Shown here: positions 17,920 through 32,000 of the stretch, piece after piece
Numbering within the stretch: position 1 is the stretch's first letter
How the letters are laid out: each line of letters begins with the position of its first letter
Assembly (NCBI GenBank): GCA_963082875.1
Contig: OY720101.1
Span: forward strand, 6,386,001 to 6,450,000
Direction: 5' to 3'
Length of the DNA stretch: 64,000 bases
DNA from: Corella eumyota
Lineage: Eukaryota; Chordata; Ascidiacea; Phlebobranchia; Corellidae
Notes under the pieces: generated by a model
Seen by the model: the letters and a program-made list of their open reading frames with translations, nothing else
Told to the model about the DNA's origin: nothing
The model's database searches: none
Made by a program: the position numbers and the translations under genes

Positions 17920-20900
17920 ATTTATTTGAAAATGAAAATTTGTATGATGCGCTGCGAAATGTAAATTTTGAGATCGGAAAAGAAGAAGAAACATTCAACT
18001 TTGTGGTTTACATTTCAACCCAGTTTGGATTTTTACTACCTATCAAAAATGAAACGGGGTATTCGAATGAAATAAGTCGGTCCCACGAAACTGACAATAA
18101 TAGACTGAAAAATAATTCAATACTGGACCAGTTTGCAGATTTGGTAAAGGCGTTAACAACTCATTATGTACAACAAATAAATGCAGAATTTTCAAAAAAT
18201 GCAACTTTGACGTCTAGTCTTAGTTTTGATTCTAACAAAAGTGTTTACTATATTTGTACTTGCTTAGAAAAACTACAAGTTCTTGTTGGGGAAAAATCAG
18301 CATGCGATAAGTTTAGCATTTTAGTTTCAAGGTATATGGATGTTTTACGACAACAAATTATAACTTCATTTCAAAATCCGTTGACCAACTTACAACAGAT
18401 CAACAAAAATTTCAAATCTCTTTCAGAAAAGACAAAGTGTCTTATTAACACTGTTTTAACTGTTATAACTTGTAGCAGATTATTGGAAAACAACTATCAA
18501 AAAATTATTTCTTTTGTTCAAGAAACAATTTTGGAAAAAATGTCAAGTGAACTTTTAACTCTAACCCACTCAATAAAGGAAAGTTTAATATCATTAAAAT
18601 TAAAACCAGATTCGCAGACATCTAATATGGATCATAAAAGAGTACATTCCTTATCTGAGTTATCAGCATCGTTGCCTATAATATCGCTGGAAGTATTAAC
18701 AGACTTTGCTGATATTGTAAATCATTACCTGTTACTTGACGAACATATTTTTAATTCTGATATTTTGGCCATAATGGACTCCACTTGCAATGCCCGCCAA
18801 AACAAAAGCAATCTTAAGCAACATAGTCCATTCGAGTTGCCAGATTTAATACGATCAAGCCAACAGTCTTCAACTATAAACAGATCTAATACTCCTATAT
18901 CTATTGTTAACAAGTGGCCGTGGTTTGAATCATTAAGGGATTTGACAACTTGTATATCAAATAGCCTGGTACATCACATCAGCCAAATTAACTCCCAACT
19001 TCTAGACGAAGGCAAGACTAAATATAAGTTAAAAGACGACAGTGCTTTCGAAACTAAAGCGTCTGTTTCTGGCACAATTTTGTCATCAAAACACAACCCA
19101 AAGTTGGTCATTACTTGGATGCATAAATTACTACAAACCATTCTTGACTTTTTGCCTTACAGTATACTTGGTGGCAAATATAAACAAATGATTAAATTCC
19201 AGTCAGATTATTTAGATGTTATCAATCAGGCATTAAAAGACCTTAAACCTTTTATAATGACTCTGATTGAGGATTTTCCAGAGTTTGTATCACCGGATCA
19301 TTTACCGACTCTTCTAGCTTCTGCGCATGATATTGTAGCAATTTTAGAACACTGTGCCTGTAAGATGCAACATGATGGACGAATGCCTTTTCATGGGAGC
19401 ATTCAGTTGTACACTTCCTTATGCAAGAGAATACAACAAACTATTGTTCAATACCACAAGAACAAATTGTCCACCACACTACTTCATGATGCAGCTAGTC
19501 ATCATTGGAATGACTTAAGACCCTTTTTTGAAGAGGACAAATACTCGTTTGCCATTCAAATGTGGAGAACACACTTGCTTGATCTTTTTAGCGATCTGAA
19601 TTTAAAACTGTGGGATGAGTTAAGTCGAACAACCATAAGTGAAATTTTATCTGCTTCCTTGTGTGTCTTATCGAATCGTTACACACGATGTGTGCCATCG
19701 CATAATAGAAACAAACAAGTGAAATTGGACATCACTGCAATTTTGTTTACTTGCTATGAGTTTTTATGGCAACTTGCCCCCAGCACAGTAGAACTGTTTC
19801 CAACACAACCTTGCTATTATGAAACTGATGAATTTTTGTCTAAGATTCATAAAAATTGTATGGATTTGTTTTTATGTTTAAATATTGTGTCTTCACCCTT
19901 GCCACAACTTCATTCCTCGATACTTCACAAAGATGAGAACAAATTAATCCCCGTTCAATGGCTGTCCTACTGCAATCCAACATTGTTTCCAATAGGGTGG
20001 GACGGCACTTCAAGCGCCCTTTCTGATCCTATGTATATTATTTGTTGCCTTAAGTTACTTTGTTTTCAAAAAGAAAACTGTGCAGCAGTAACTATGCATC
20101 TTCTAAAAACAAGAAATTGTTTTTTGTCAAAACAATTGGTTTCTAATACATTTATTGATGACTCAGAAAATGCAATGTCAATGCAAAAGCACTTGTTAGA
20201 GGTTCTGTCTAATGATGCTAATTCCTTCTCTCAAATATTTATCGAGTGCATAAAGTTGTCTCAAAACTTTACCCACTCAATGTTTTTGAATCTAGATTTT
20301 TTGGGAAATCCAATTTCAGAAGCTATAGCACCATGGCAGGAATGTCTCCACAATTGTATCATTCTATCAATATCAAATTGTCTGCAAACGGTATTAGAAT
20401 TTTTGTCTCTTATTTCCAATTTGTCAAAAATTCCTAAAATTCAAACTAATGAGCATTTAGATAGTCTTGAAACATTTCTTGATAAAACAGATGACATTGT
20501 TAAAATCTGCATTTGTTTAATCCTTCAAAACTTAAAAATGGCGGCGCTAACATTGCCAGAATCATTTCAAGTGTTGTTTGTAGATATTGACAGACTTTTA
20601 CATTCTGTGCACTTACAAGATGCCATTTGCTTCAAGTGCTATGGGGCACATGTATTGCTGTATGCTGTATATCAGTCGTTAAGCAATACTAGGCGTCTAG
20701 AAAAGGATTTTAACATTGCAATAACTGAAGATGTATTGACTAACCTAAAAGCATTGTTAAAATTTCTTAAAAATTTTTCTTCCTTTGATTACCACAACTC
20801 TAAATGCGAAATGGAAGGATTCGATTTAAAATTTGAGGTTCAGTCTTACAAAAAATGCACAAAACAGCTTTTTAGTTCTTCCAATCAATGCAATTTGCAT

Positions 20901-21520
20901 CCAAACTGTGAAAAAGAATTTGAGTTGTTGTCACTTGATGCAGAAACTGTTATAGATAATGATAAAATAGGAAAAAATATAAAACTGATTTATAAATATC
21001 TTTGCAAGAATGTTGACAAAATTGCTAGCAAATATCAAGTTACCAAATTGGGTGAGTACAATACTAACTTTAGTCCAAACTTAATCCCCCCTTTTAAATT
21101 TTATTCATATTCATAAAGAAATGTTTTGTTAAAAATTAATATGTAAAATAGTTTAATTTAAAATAATATTTAGTAAAATTTAAATAATATTTGATTGCTT
21201 ATTTTTAAAATATTTAATTTGTTTGGATAATATTTGTTATTTTATAAAAAAATCTACATTTTTGTCTTAAATTTGCATATATTTAAAATTTTATAGCTTT
21301 TGAAAATGCCATTCTTAAACCAAGTAAATCATTGGATGATTTAATTTTAAACCACAAATGGGATTGGAAAAAATCAATTGCTGGTTGTATCGATTCGTTA
21401 CCGCGCGATGTTTTAATCCCCTTACTTTATCATAGGCCCGATATGCAAGAAAATGCATTCGTTAATGACCAGGAAAAAAAATTAGTACAAGATATTAAAA
21501 ATTATTACAACTCCCAATAA
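17916..21520 (+). CDS. KIAA0825: KIAA0825 orthologue, 2 coding exons
   Basis: The vertebrate orthologue is a roughly 1275-residue protein of unknown biochemistry, linked in humans to postaxial polydactyly. Exon 1 is 17916-21051 and exon 2 is 21297-21520; the 245-base intron has GTGAGT and TTATAG ends and phase 1, giving 1119 residues. Recognition rests on the block DAASHHWNDLRPFFEEDKYS followed by FAIQMWRTHLLDL, and on a later SNRYTRCVPSHNRNKQVKLD, both nearly matching human. The second exon HKWDWKKSIAGCIDSLPRDV aligns with the human C-terminus (KWNWNWAKLLPNYLRLDKMT). No known domain or membrane segment is visible; it looks all-alpha. The start is the first ATG after a splice acceptor at 17851-17852, apart from a tiny overlapping upstream frame. 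The only intron is at the far 3' end, unusual for a gene that has lost introns. Confidence 0.88.
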
Positions 21521-22491
21521 TTTAATAGCCTAACCTTTTTCTTTATTTGATTCATAGTTAAACTTTTTTTGTGTAGGCCTTCCATTTAAAATTAATTGTA
21601 TTAGGTTAGGAGTAGGTATTTAAATTATTCACTTTTGGTATGTAACACTAATTTATTTTTTTGCTTACCTGTTATATAAACTGGAGTTAAATTATTTAAA
21701 CACAGTATTAGCGTTGCAATTGTTAAAATATTTACACTGGTTGTAAAAATATGCATTTTTATATATTTTCTAATTTTGTAAATTACAATTTTTGTAAAGG
21801 TCCTTTTTTTTTAATATTTTTATTTTGTTACTTCAATTGAATAGCAGTGTCTGTTAACTTGGTTTTTGTTATTAATTTTGAGTAGTAATGTGTAAGCAGT
21901 CTAAATTTTTCACCTAACAGATGGACTAGAAAATAATTTTATTTAATTTCTAAATTTTCGTTCTTGTGTTTATGTACAAAAAATTGTTTTTTAATATTTT
22001 TGCAGTATTTTTATTTTTATATAACTTACTCGTTTTTGTATATTAGTACTGATGAACTTTTTAATAATTTATACATTTTGTTATATCTAGTAGTGCTACA
22101 ACTGGGGTGCTTTAAACTTACAATGGTAATGATCTGCATTTTTTGCAAAAGCAATACTAGAAAAAATTTAAAAGGTTACAATTTTATTAAAATAAATAGG
22201 CTACAAAGCATATGCAGTTAATGTTACTTTCTCTAAAAAGCAAAATCTAAATATATATTTCCTTAGTGTATACTTTCAATTCACAAACATCATATAATAA
22301 TTATAACTATACTTTTGAATCAAAATTTAAATCATTGTATTAACAGTTGATTGGTACAACATTGTTTTTCGTTCAAATATTCAAAAATATAACAGCGCAC
22401 ATACATTATACTTTTCCTTAAACACCCTTAAAAGCTGTCTTTCAGTTTTGAATTTCAAAAAAACTTTGTCAGTTTACTAAAAACAATATTA
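21521..22491. other. Convergent intergenic region, no gene seen
   Basis: This AT-rich interval lies between the 3' ends of KIAA0825 and the LRR gene. It will contain both 3'UTRs. The short open frames present (for example 21964-22221) are T/A-biased and show no recognisable protein. Confidence 0.5.
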
Positions 22492-25400
22492 TCAGAGTGA
22501 ATCAGATTCAAGAATATTATCACAATAAGAATCTCTCTGCGATGAATTTGGTAAAGGTTTGAATTGTTGTTGCATGAAAATACCTGGTCTGTAGTTCGAC
22601 TTTCGTGCATATTTCCAAAATAATTGAATGCAAACGTAGGCACAAGTGCAAATGATGATTGTAATGGACACAGCCAGAATAAGTTGAGATTTTGAATAGC
22701 CAGATTGTATGGGGTTGATTGTAATTTGTTGATCTTAAAAAATTAAAAAACATAGTCAAGATCTGTATTAAGGTAGTGCAAAAAAATAGAAGTAAAAATT
22801 TATTTCTTATTGAATGTGGAAGATGGTGCTTTTTATGTTTTATTGTTTAGGTTAAAATTTTAACTGGGTATATATAGATTAATCTAACAAGTTGGATAAA
22901 ATTATTGGCAATTGTTAAATACAGGTTGTTTGAATTTAAAGTCTCGTTTTTGTTTGGATTTAAAATAGTTAAAATAATTAAATTTGTAGTGCTTACCATG
23001 ATACGCAGCAGTAGTATCACCAGTTTTGTTTGGAAGACATACATAATCTGAAACAGTGGTGTGCGTTGAAGTAATACCACTCATCCTAGAAGGTTGTGAG
23101 CACATATATCTTATCTCTGTTGAGTCACCATGTTTCATTGTCATCTAGTTTATTGAAAGTTAGAAAATTTCATTATTTTAAAACCAAGTGAGGTATTTAC
23201 CATTTTTAATTCATTTTTGTTTGGTTTTAAATGTTTAAAAGTTATATTTAAGGTATCAGTTTAATTTTATAAATTATTAATTGTTAAAAAAAATTTTTAA
23301 TAATTTTTAGACCCTATGTTAATTATGTTATCTTAATAAAATGAAAGTCCGTGTTATTGCTTAAAAGATCGGATTTTTTTTAACTTACATATACAATCCA
23401 GTGATAAAAGCCTGCCATTTTGCAATCACATATGAACGGATTTTGCCACAAATCAATTTGAAAGAAATCCGCTCCTGTGTGTTCAAATACTAAACTCGGC
23501 AAATATGTTAATAAATTCTCAGATAAATCGACAGCAGCTAAGTTAAACATGTCCCTGTAAATAGTGCACAGTCATTAAAAAGGAAAAGCTTATAAAAGTC
23601 ACTCTTTTAGGGCACATTATAATGTAGTAATTAGATTTTGCGTATACTATTTTTTAATTAAACAACCAAAAAAATTAACAAATTTAAAAGACACATATTT
23701 CCAAAAACTATGAATTTCTCAACTTTTCGCACAGTAACTTAACTAGTAAATCCAGACTACCTTGTTCTAAATCCAGATAAGCTATAAATCCATTTTACTT
23801 ACTTAAAGGCATATTCATGAACTTCCTTTATTTGGTTGTTTTGTAAAAACACATTTTTTAACATCGAACAGTTGGTAAATGCATCTTCCGCTATTTCAGT
23901 TATATAATTGTCGCTTAAATCGAGGTACAAAAGATTTTCCTAAATGTTAGCCTAATTTTATTAAATTTAAAAAAAAGCACTAAAGTTATTGGTGGCATAT
24001 TTTTTTTGGAGGTTAGATATTTTTACACATAATAAAAGTGGTTTTTACATTTAATATTATGTTAGAAAAGTAAATTTATAGTTTTAGAGCATTAACCTTG
24101 TTTTTAATTGTACTTGGTATTTGACGTAGATTGGTGCCACGCAAGCCCAAGTTAATAAGGGAAAGATTTTGCAGAAATTTTCCAGTGAAGTTTGATAGAA
24201 ATGGGTTTGGCCCCAAAAATAACTTAGTAAGGTAACTAAAAATTAGTATATTTCAGTTAAATGCTTTTCGTTTTTTTAATGTCTTTGTTTTAATAGTTTT
24301 ATGTTAATTTAACTTGGAGAGAATTTAACCCAATGACAACTTTGAATTTACAAAAAGTTGTCTTCAGATAGCATTGTATTTGAATTGAATTGAGTTGACC
24401 GGCCACAGTCTTAACATTATGACAATTATACATTTTATTCATAATAAATCAACCAATTTTTTACTTACGTGTTGTGGGTGAAGACCCCATCGTAAATACT
24501 TTTAATTTGATTGTTGTACATTCTAAGTTTTCTTAACATCGGAAAACTTTTTAAAAAACTTTTTGTTATTTTGGATATTTTGTTATTTTCTAAGGATAAA
24601 ACTTGTACATTCTCTAGAATAATTTCCTTTACTGCTGGTAGATCCTTTATATTATTATCTGCAAAATAAGAAGTGTTTAATTAAGTTGCTTTTAAAAATT
24701 TCATTTTATAAATAAAGTTTTTTAAATTTTTGGTTATATTTTTGAAACTTTTAAAAAAAGATATGTTAACTGTTTTAAAATAGTTATAATTATTAGTATT
24801 AGTTGTTTACCTTGCAAGTTAACTATTGTAAGGTATTGAAATTGTGCTAACTTATTCAAATCAACAGTTGTTAATTGATTCGTTTCCATTATTAAACCTC
24901 CTAGGTTTTGATCCGTTGATTTTGGTATTTTTGTGAAATTTTTTCCATTGCAAATCATCAGGGGAAATGCAACCTCTCTTGGTTCTAAAAGTAAAAAATG
25001 TATTTTTTTAAATTTTTTGTTGGTTTGGCTATCAACTTTATAATAAAATCGAAATTTTGTTTCGTTAATAAGATTTTGATATTGTATATCATGTTTAATT
25101 TTTTTCCTAAAAAGTGAAGTAATAAATTTTTTGCCTAAAATTAAATGATAGTTTAATGGGTATATATAGCAGTCTAATACATTTATATACTAGTCTTGTT
25201 ATTTATTTTAATGTCTTACTTCGTGGATTGTTATAAAGAAGATAACTTTCTTTTGAAATAAAACAATGACAGCTTGAGGGACAACTCATTGTAGTTGTGG
25301 TAGTTGTTGTGGTGGAACTTCGACCTGTAAAAAAGTAAAAATTTGGATGTTAATAAGTCGAAAATTTAAGCTCTATGTGATTTTTGAAGTTAGTTCTTGT

Positions 25401-28284
25401 AACTTTTTGGTGAATTAATATTTAAATATTTATATTTTTATTTTGTTTAATTTTTAAATAAAAGATGAACAATTGAATTTACCAGGTTTAGTTTCTTTGG
25501 AACAAGTTAAATCATTTGCTTTTAAAGAAAGTTTATCTTTTTTTGTTTCACCAAACTTTTTTCCATAGTTACGTAAAGGTGATGCACAAGTAAACCTTAT
25601 TTCAGGAAAAGCTCCAATTTCTGATAGCTAATACAAAATTAATTTTTTTTGTGCTTATATTTTATAAAGCTATTACTGGCTAAATTAATTTAGTTTTTTA
25701 GTAGTTAAATTAATATAATTTTTTACAGCATTTAATAATAATATTGCATTAATTTCTGGAACAATTTATATGTTTTAAGCTTGAAATTATAACAAAATTT
25801 TAATTTTTAAAGTAGTTTATTAAATTTAATAGCCTATTCCAGTAAAAATTCAAAGTAACCTTGACTTTCCATTCATATAACCATGCTAGATGGCAATCGC
25901 AAACAATATTATTCTCCCATAACTCTACACTTAATTGGTCTACTGGCATATATTCAAATGTTCCATCATATATATTCTCTATTCTGTTATCACTTAGATC
26001 TAGATATTTTAAGCTGGTCAATCCTGTAACAAAAAAGTTAAGAAGAAATAAAAAATATTATTTCTGGGAACAAAATTTAAATACAAAATATTAAAATTTT
26101 TTAGAGACTATTTAGGTTTTATTAATTTTAGTTTGTTTATTGTTTAATATTACACATCTTCTTTTAAGGTCTTATCTATTAAGTTAATACCAACTTCAAA
26201 CCTTTAAATGCTTTAGGGTGAATGTATTTAATGTTGTTATTTAACAGTATAAGAGTTGAAAGGTTAGCTGCTCTGCGAAATGACTTTATTCCAATTTGAG
26301 TGATCTTATTATTTGAAAGGTCCAAATATTCCAAAACTATAAATATTAATTTAAAGATTTTAACTGCTATGATTATCTATTATTAAAATCAAAGTATTAA
26401 ATAATATAATTTTGTTGAATTTTCTGATTTAATTTGCTTTTGGTTCAATGTTTTTTTTTTGTTAATTAACTTTAAACAACCATGAGTTTTTCTATAAATT
26501 GTTAACAATTTTGATTAATAACTTAAATTTTTTTTTTTAGATTTATTAAAAAAAAAGTTTTTGAATTAGATATATATAATTATAGGTTTATACTTACAAT
26601 AAGCATGCCTAAATTCGCGTGATATATTTTGTATTTGTGACGATCTTAAACTTAAACTTTTAATATTCTTGTTGTAAGTGACCCAAGTAAAGTTGATGTT
26701 TGTAATTGGATTCCTGTCCAGATTCAGGGTCTAAATATATAAGTGAACATTCATTATTAATTTTAGTATACTAGGTATAATATTGTGTATAAGATGTGGA
26801 TTAAATTATAAATGTATATACTGTATTTACTTATTTATTTTGTTGCATTAATTTAATTTATGGAGGTGCAGTTTGTAAATAGGGGGTTTCCCTTATATTA
26901 ATTTCTAGAATTTTGACAACGTTGCCTTTTTAATTTGGGACATATTCAAAATTGAAGAAAAATTTATAATTCTTTGGTTTAAAACCTGTAGTTTGGTTAA
27001 GTTGTCGAAAATGTCTCCTGCTACGGTTTCAATTTGATTTTCGGCTAGCACAAGCTGTTGTAGAACGGGAAAAGGCGTTAGTAAGTATGCTGGAATCGAA
27101 GGCAAACTAGTTGCGCTAAATATAATGTTAGATAGTTAGAAATTTAAAGAACTTGGTTTTTGTATTAATAGATTGTTGCATATACTTACGTTATGATTAA
27201 TTTTGCAACACTTGGCAAAGTTTGGCTGGTTTTGTTAAATAAACTTCCGCGTAGCTCTAAAGTCGTGATGTTCGGCAAAAACGTTGACAAATCTTCAAAC
27301 ACAAGCGCAGAATTTCTGCAACAGAAAACTTATTTTTACAACTTGTAGTTTTACTTGTAGTTAACGATTTTCAAATGAAAAAGTAGTGACGTTTTCACTT
27401 TATCCATTAATAGCGCCTAGCGAAAAGCGAAAAATAGCGAAAAATATTTATATAAATTATTATAAAGGTTATTTTAAATGCCCGGTAATTTTTTATGAAA
27501 ATTTTCTTGTAAAAGGCATACATTATTAATTCGTACTTACGTCAATAGTAAAGTTTTTATTTGTAGTAAAGTTCGCTTCTGAGTCATAAAAAAATCTCGA
27601 TCTATATTCGTGCAATTAAGAAGTGGGTAATTTGGGCTGTCAATTTCTTCTGAGTTGCTAAAAATAAATCAGGTTTAGATTCTGACGTTCACTTTTTCGA
27701 GCATGTTAATAAATAGCTAAACTTTTAACTAAAAAATGAAATAAAAAAAAAATGAATAAACAAAACATAAGTAGGTTATGGAAAACAAATTTACGCAAAA
27801 CTTGGTAAAAGCAATAACGATCAGAAGGTTAATTGTTAATTCCTACGTTATATGTAATGTTTATTTTCAGTTTTTAACTATATAATGTTACGGTATTTGC
27901 CACAAGCGATAACAGTTGGCAGACAGATTAGATCAGGTTATGGTTACTTAAGCCCTTGGTTACTTTGTGCTACGACACGTACTTCTTAATGTTATTGGCT
28001 ACCCGAGTATTATATCTAGGCCTATGTTATTTATTTTTATAAATACTTTAAATTAAACATATAAAAAAACATCAGGCTGTTATAAAATTGCTACACATAA
28101 AAGAAAGTTTGATGTAAACTTACATTTCATAATCTTCAGGGTCCGAATCAGCAGTTACATTAACTAAAAAACACGAATTGCCGAACTTGACTTTAGTTAA
28201 ATCTCCAACGTTTTCAGATAACGCTGTATTCAATAAAATAATCGCAAGAACAAAAATTGCAAAATACAAATGTCTGATACGCAT
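22492..28284 (-). CDS. Leucine-rich-repeat single-pass membrane protein, 16 exons, two LRR blocks
   Basis: Minus-strand exons are 28284-28124, 27657-27541, 27315-27190, 27115-26986, 26730-26598, 26336-26202, 26023-25860, 25627-25483, 25324-25220, 24984-24811, 24658-24469, 24235-24097, 23939-23803, 23554-23389, 23144-22997 and 22733-22492. All have GT..AG borders and stay in frame for 803 residues. The ATG at 28284 opens a textbook signal peptide (MRIRHLYFAIFVLAIILLNT). LRR block 1 ends in an LRRCT (NNIVCDCHLAWLYEW). A threonine run and an LRRNT (CPSSCHC) lead into LRR block 2, closed by a second LRRCT (NPFICDCKMAGFYHWIVY). A transmembrane helix at about 740-763 (QLILAVSITIIICTCAYVCI) and a 40-residue tail without a TIR or kinase follow. 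It is a probable cell-surface adhesion or recognition receptor. The architecture resembles Slit-like or Toll ectodomains, but I recognise no specific orthologue. Confidence 0.85.
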
Positions 28285-29056
28285 ATTCCTTTTTAATATC
28301 GCGTTTGCTCTTTCAATTTCTGTATCTAACTTCTTCAAGTCTCTTAACTTTGCTTTTGCGTTTAATTTCAATTTCTTTTTTTTTTATTTTGACGGAAATG
28401 ACCTAAGGCACGGTTATATATTTAGATGCCGTTCGTCACCAATTTGTTTTTTCATAATATAAGAAGAAAAAATTTCGCTGCTAAGTTTCGGTTGCAATAA
28501 CATTAAGACTAAAAATCGCCCCGTAAAATTAGTAATCTAATTGTTTTTTTTTGAAATTCAATTGATATTAAAAGTCATTAAACATTTTAGTTTGTTTATG
28601 CCTTAATTTTTAAAGTTTTTAAAAATTCAGGGTATTAAATTTTGAACAGATTGTCAACGATAATACTCTTAAAGAGTTTATTTTTTACCTTTAAGCTGTT
28701 TAAATTATTGTTCGCACTTTTTGCAGTGACAAATAAGCATTTTATTGAAACGAATACCAAAACTTTAATAAAACTGAAAGAGTTATTTTTAAATGTTTTA
28801 AACAAAAAAAGAAAATTGTTTTAGAAAAAAAAGAATGGCTAATAAACATAATAAACTTTTAACACAAAGTAGTTCAACAAAAACCAATACATAATTAAAT
28901 AAATAAACAATCAATGCATGTTTCATACATAATTACGAAAAGAAAAATAAATAATCGTAACACAACATTAATCACATCAACAGTTTATTTTATATTCTAC
29001 CTTATTATTACTAATTTATTTCTACAGGAAAACTTCTTGATGAATAAGTTATCTCT
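28285..29056. other. Intergenic region between the LRR gene promoter and the RFC1 3' end
   Basis: The part next to 28284 is the LRR gene 5' flank. An open minus-strand frame continues to 28371 but begins with TTG, not ATG. The rest is AT-rich and should include the RFC1 3'UTR. No further gene is supported. Confidence 0.5.
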
Positions 29057-32000
29057 TTACTTTTTCTTTTTTTTCTTTGATGTAGTTGCAGCCTTTTTAG
29101 CTGTTACAGCGTTTCCCTTTTTCGATGCCGGTTTCTTTTTTTGTTTGATCATTTTGTCGGTTTCCAAGTTGTCGGGGTCGCTGTCACTTTCGTCGATTTC
29201 TTGCGAATCCACATCCTGAGAATCAAACTCAATCATGTTGGCTGTACTTTTGCTCTTTTTTGCTGAAGAAGTTGACAACATGGCATACGGAATCATGTGA
29301 CCCTCTTTGTTAAAAGCTCTTGTGAATGCTGTTTTCACCTTGGTATCAATTTTAGTGATTGGGTTTAAGCATCCGGGGTATTGTCCCAATTCGATGATGC
29401 TGTCGAAATCTTCACGAATCATATCATATTCACTTAAGAGCTTTGTCGATTTTTGCAACTCTTGATTTCCTGTTTGGCTTTGAGCAATCAGAGGTTGGGT
29501 AAGATGCCATCGCAAGTATGGTAAAACATCGAGATTAAACGTACGCTCTGTGGCACCGCCTGTTGCCAGGGAAGAATGAAATTTGAGTTCCTGCAAAAGA
29601 CGGGAGCTTTTGGTCGTTTTGGAGAGCTTGCCAAAAAACGAGGGAAAGTTAATTCTACCCTGAAGTCCACCTCTCATTACATCACAGGGTAGGACAGTTG
29701 AAATTAACCCTAAGGTTGGTAACAGACTCCAAGCTTGACTGTGTCTTAATGTTGCTTCTATAAAATCACCTACGGCTATATCATCTGCTGTTTTGCTAAG
29801 CAAATCAAGATGTTTTTGTTTGTTGCCCTTTGCAGCGATTGGATTCATCACCAGGTAGTTATCCTGAACAAATTTAGGAATCATTGAGTAATCCATGAAG
29901 AAGAGATTTGATTTTTCATTGATCGTCATAGAAGCAGACTCGTTGGACATCAGCTTATGGGCTACATCAAAGATTCCAATATTAACATCTTTGTATGCTT
30001 GTTTGGAATGCGCTTGGGCTGAATCATAATCTAAGGAGCTGTTGTTTGATTTAATCATGTTTAGATTATGCAAAATTTGCCTTACATCTTGGTTGCAGCC
30101 TCTTATTATTGACTGCACTGAGGGAGCTTGAACTTTAAGTCCCTCCTTATAACAAATACCCATCACAGCTCCCGTTATTTGCTCCACCCTCGGCCTTTGG
30201 AATCGAAGATCAAAACAGTGATTGGTTAAGGATCGCATTTTGGGTGACGATCGGTCATTACACATGCAAATGATGGGAATTTTGGTGGTTTTAATAATCT
30301 GTATTAACTCGCTCATTCCTCCACGGTCTTCGTTTCCAGCCATGCCATCGACTTCGTCCATTATCAAAACATTTTGGACGCCAGTTTTAGAAGATTTTTT
30401 ATCAAACATGTTAGCAATTGTGGAATTTTCTACCGATGCTGCAACATCTTCTTTTAAAGTTCGCTTGCTTCTTGTATCGCTAGCATTAAGTTCAACAAAT
30501 TCATACCCAAGTTCCTTGCATACAAGAGTTGCTGTAGTTGTTTTCCCAACCCCAGGCGCCCCTGATAGTAATGCTGCTTTGCTACTGGCCCCCGTGGGGT
30601 CACCACCGCCCCATTGGTTCATTTTCGGCTTTGGTTTTGCAAGCCCTGCAGCAGTTCGATTATTAAAATGCCAATTTTTTAACCAAGCTAAAAGTTTGTT
30701 CACATTGCTACTTGGACCTTGTTGGCCGATGATTTGTTTAATGGTGGTTGGTTTGTATTTGTCCACCCACATTAAACCCTGCGTGGAAGGGGAACTTTGT
30801 GAAGAATTTTGTGAACTTTGACTTGAACTAAATTTTGGTGATTCTTTAATTTTCGGTGCCTCTTTAATTATTTTGGACTTGATTTGTTTTGGTGTTATGC
30901 TAGAGTTTGTGTCAGTTTGAACTTTATTTTCTTGATTATCATTTAATTTTAATTCAGTTTTTATTTTTTTTGGTGAAATTTTTTTGTTTTTTGTAACAGG
31001 TTTTAGAATGTCCTCTTCATTAATACTGTATTTACTCCTTTTGGCTGGAAGAGTCCGGATTAAATTTAAAAACTCGTCTTCATCAATAATTTTAGTTTTA
31101 TGCTGTGCCGCTTTTTTAAGTTTTGACTCTCCTGCATCGTCGCCAGTAATTAAATAACCAGTTTTGCTACTAACAGAAGTGGTAACTTTACCTCCATATC
31201 TTTCCACCAAGGACTTGATTTCATCTCGGGTCAACGATTCTTGAACACCAGTTATAACGAAAGTTAAAGATTCGAAACAATTTTCTGCACCTTTCGGGAT
31301 TTCTTTTGACCCAGGAGCTGATGGGCCGCTGCGATTTTGCCATTGTTGATATTTCATAAATCTTTCTTTTTTTGCACTGTCAGGCCCGTTTTCGGCTGCT
31401 TTGTTGTTTGATTTTGATGCCGCCTTTGGAGGAGGAGTAGCAGGGATAACATCATTCGAGTCAAAAGATGGTTCTTTTTTAACACCATTCATTGCTGGTT
31501 TATTGTTAGATACAGTTTTTGGTTTCACTGCTGGTTTAAGTTTCGGTTCTCTCTTTGTTGGTGTTGTGTCTTTTTTCTTCGGTGATACTGGCTTGGTTTT
31601 TTCCTTTTTGGTTTTAACTTCATTTTGTTTTTTTTCATTCATAAGTTTGGACAACTTCTTGGATGTTGGCTCTGATGATTTTTTCGATTTTGTTGGAACT
31701 ATTTCAAATGCATCTAAATCGTCATCCAAATCAACAACTTCCCGTTTTATGACTTTCGGTTTACTTTCATTTTTATCAGCTGATGATTTACGCTTCATAA
31801 CTTTAGGTTTCACCGGTGTGTTACCAAAAAAAGCATTCGGTGTTGTTTCCGAGAGTTTGGTTGAACTGGTGGCCTTTTTCCGAGGCGATCGTCTGATTTT
31901 TTGTGGAGTTTTAAGAATTTCTTTCTTTACTTTTTTAGTCACAATACTTTCTTCATCGGAGGAATCCGAGTCGAAAAGCACCCCCTTGGTTCTGGGACCT

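Noticed and set aside
28285-28371. 29-codon N-terminal extension of the LRR protein
   Set aside because: It begins with TTG and would bury the signal peptide that starts perfectly at the ATG at 28284.
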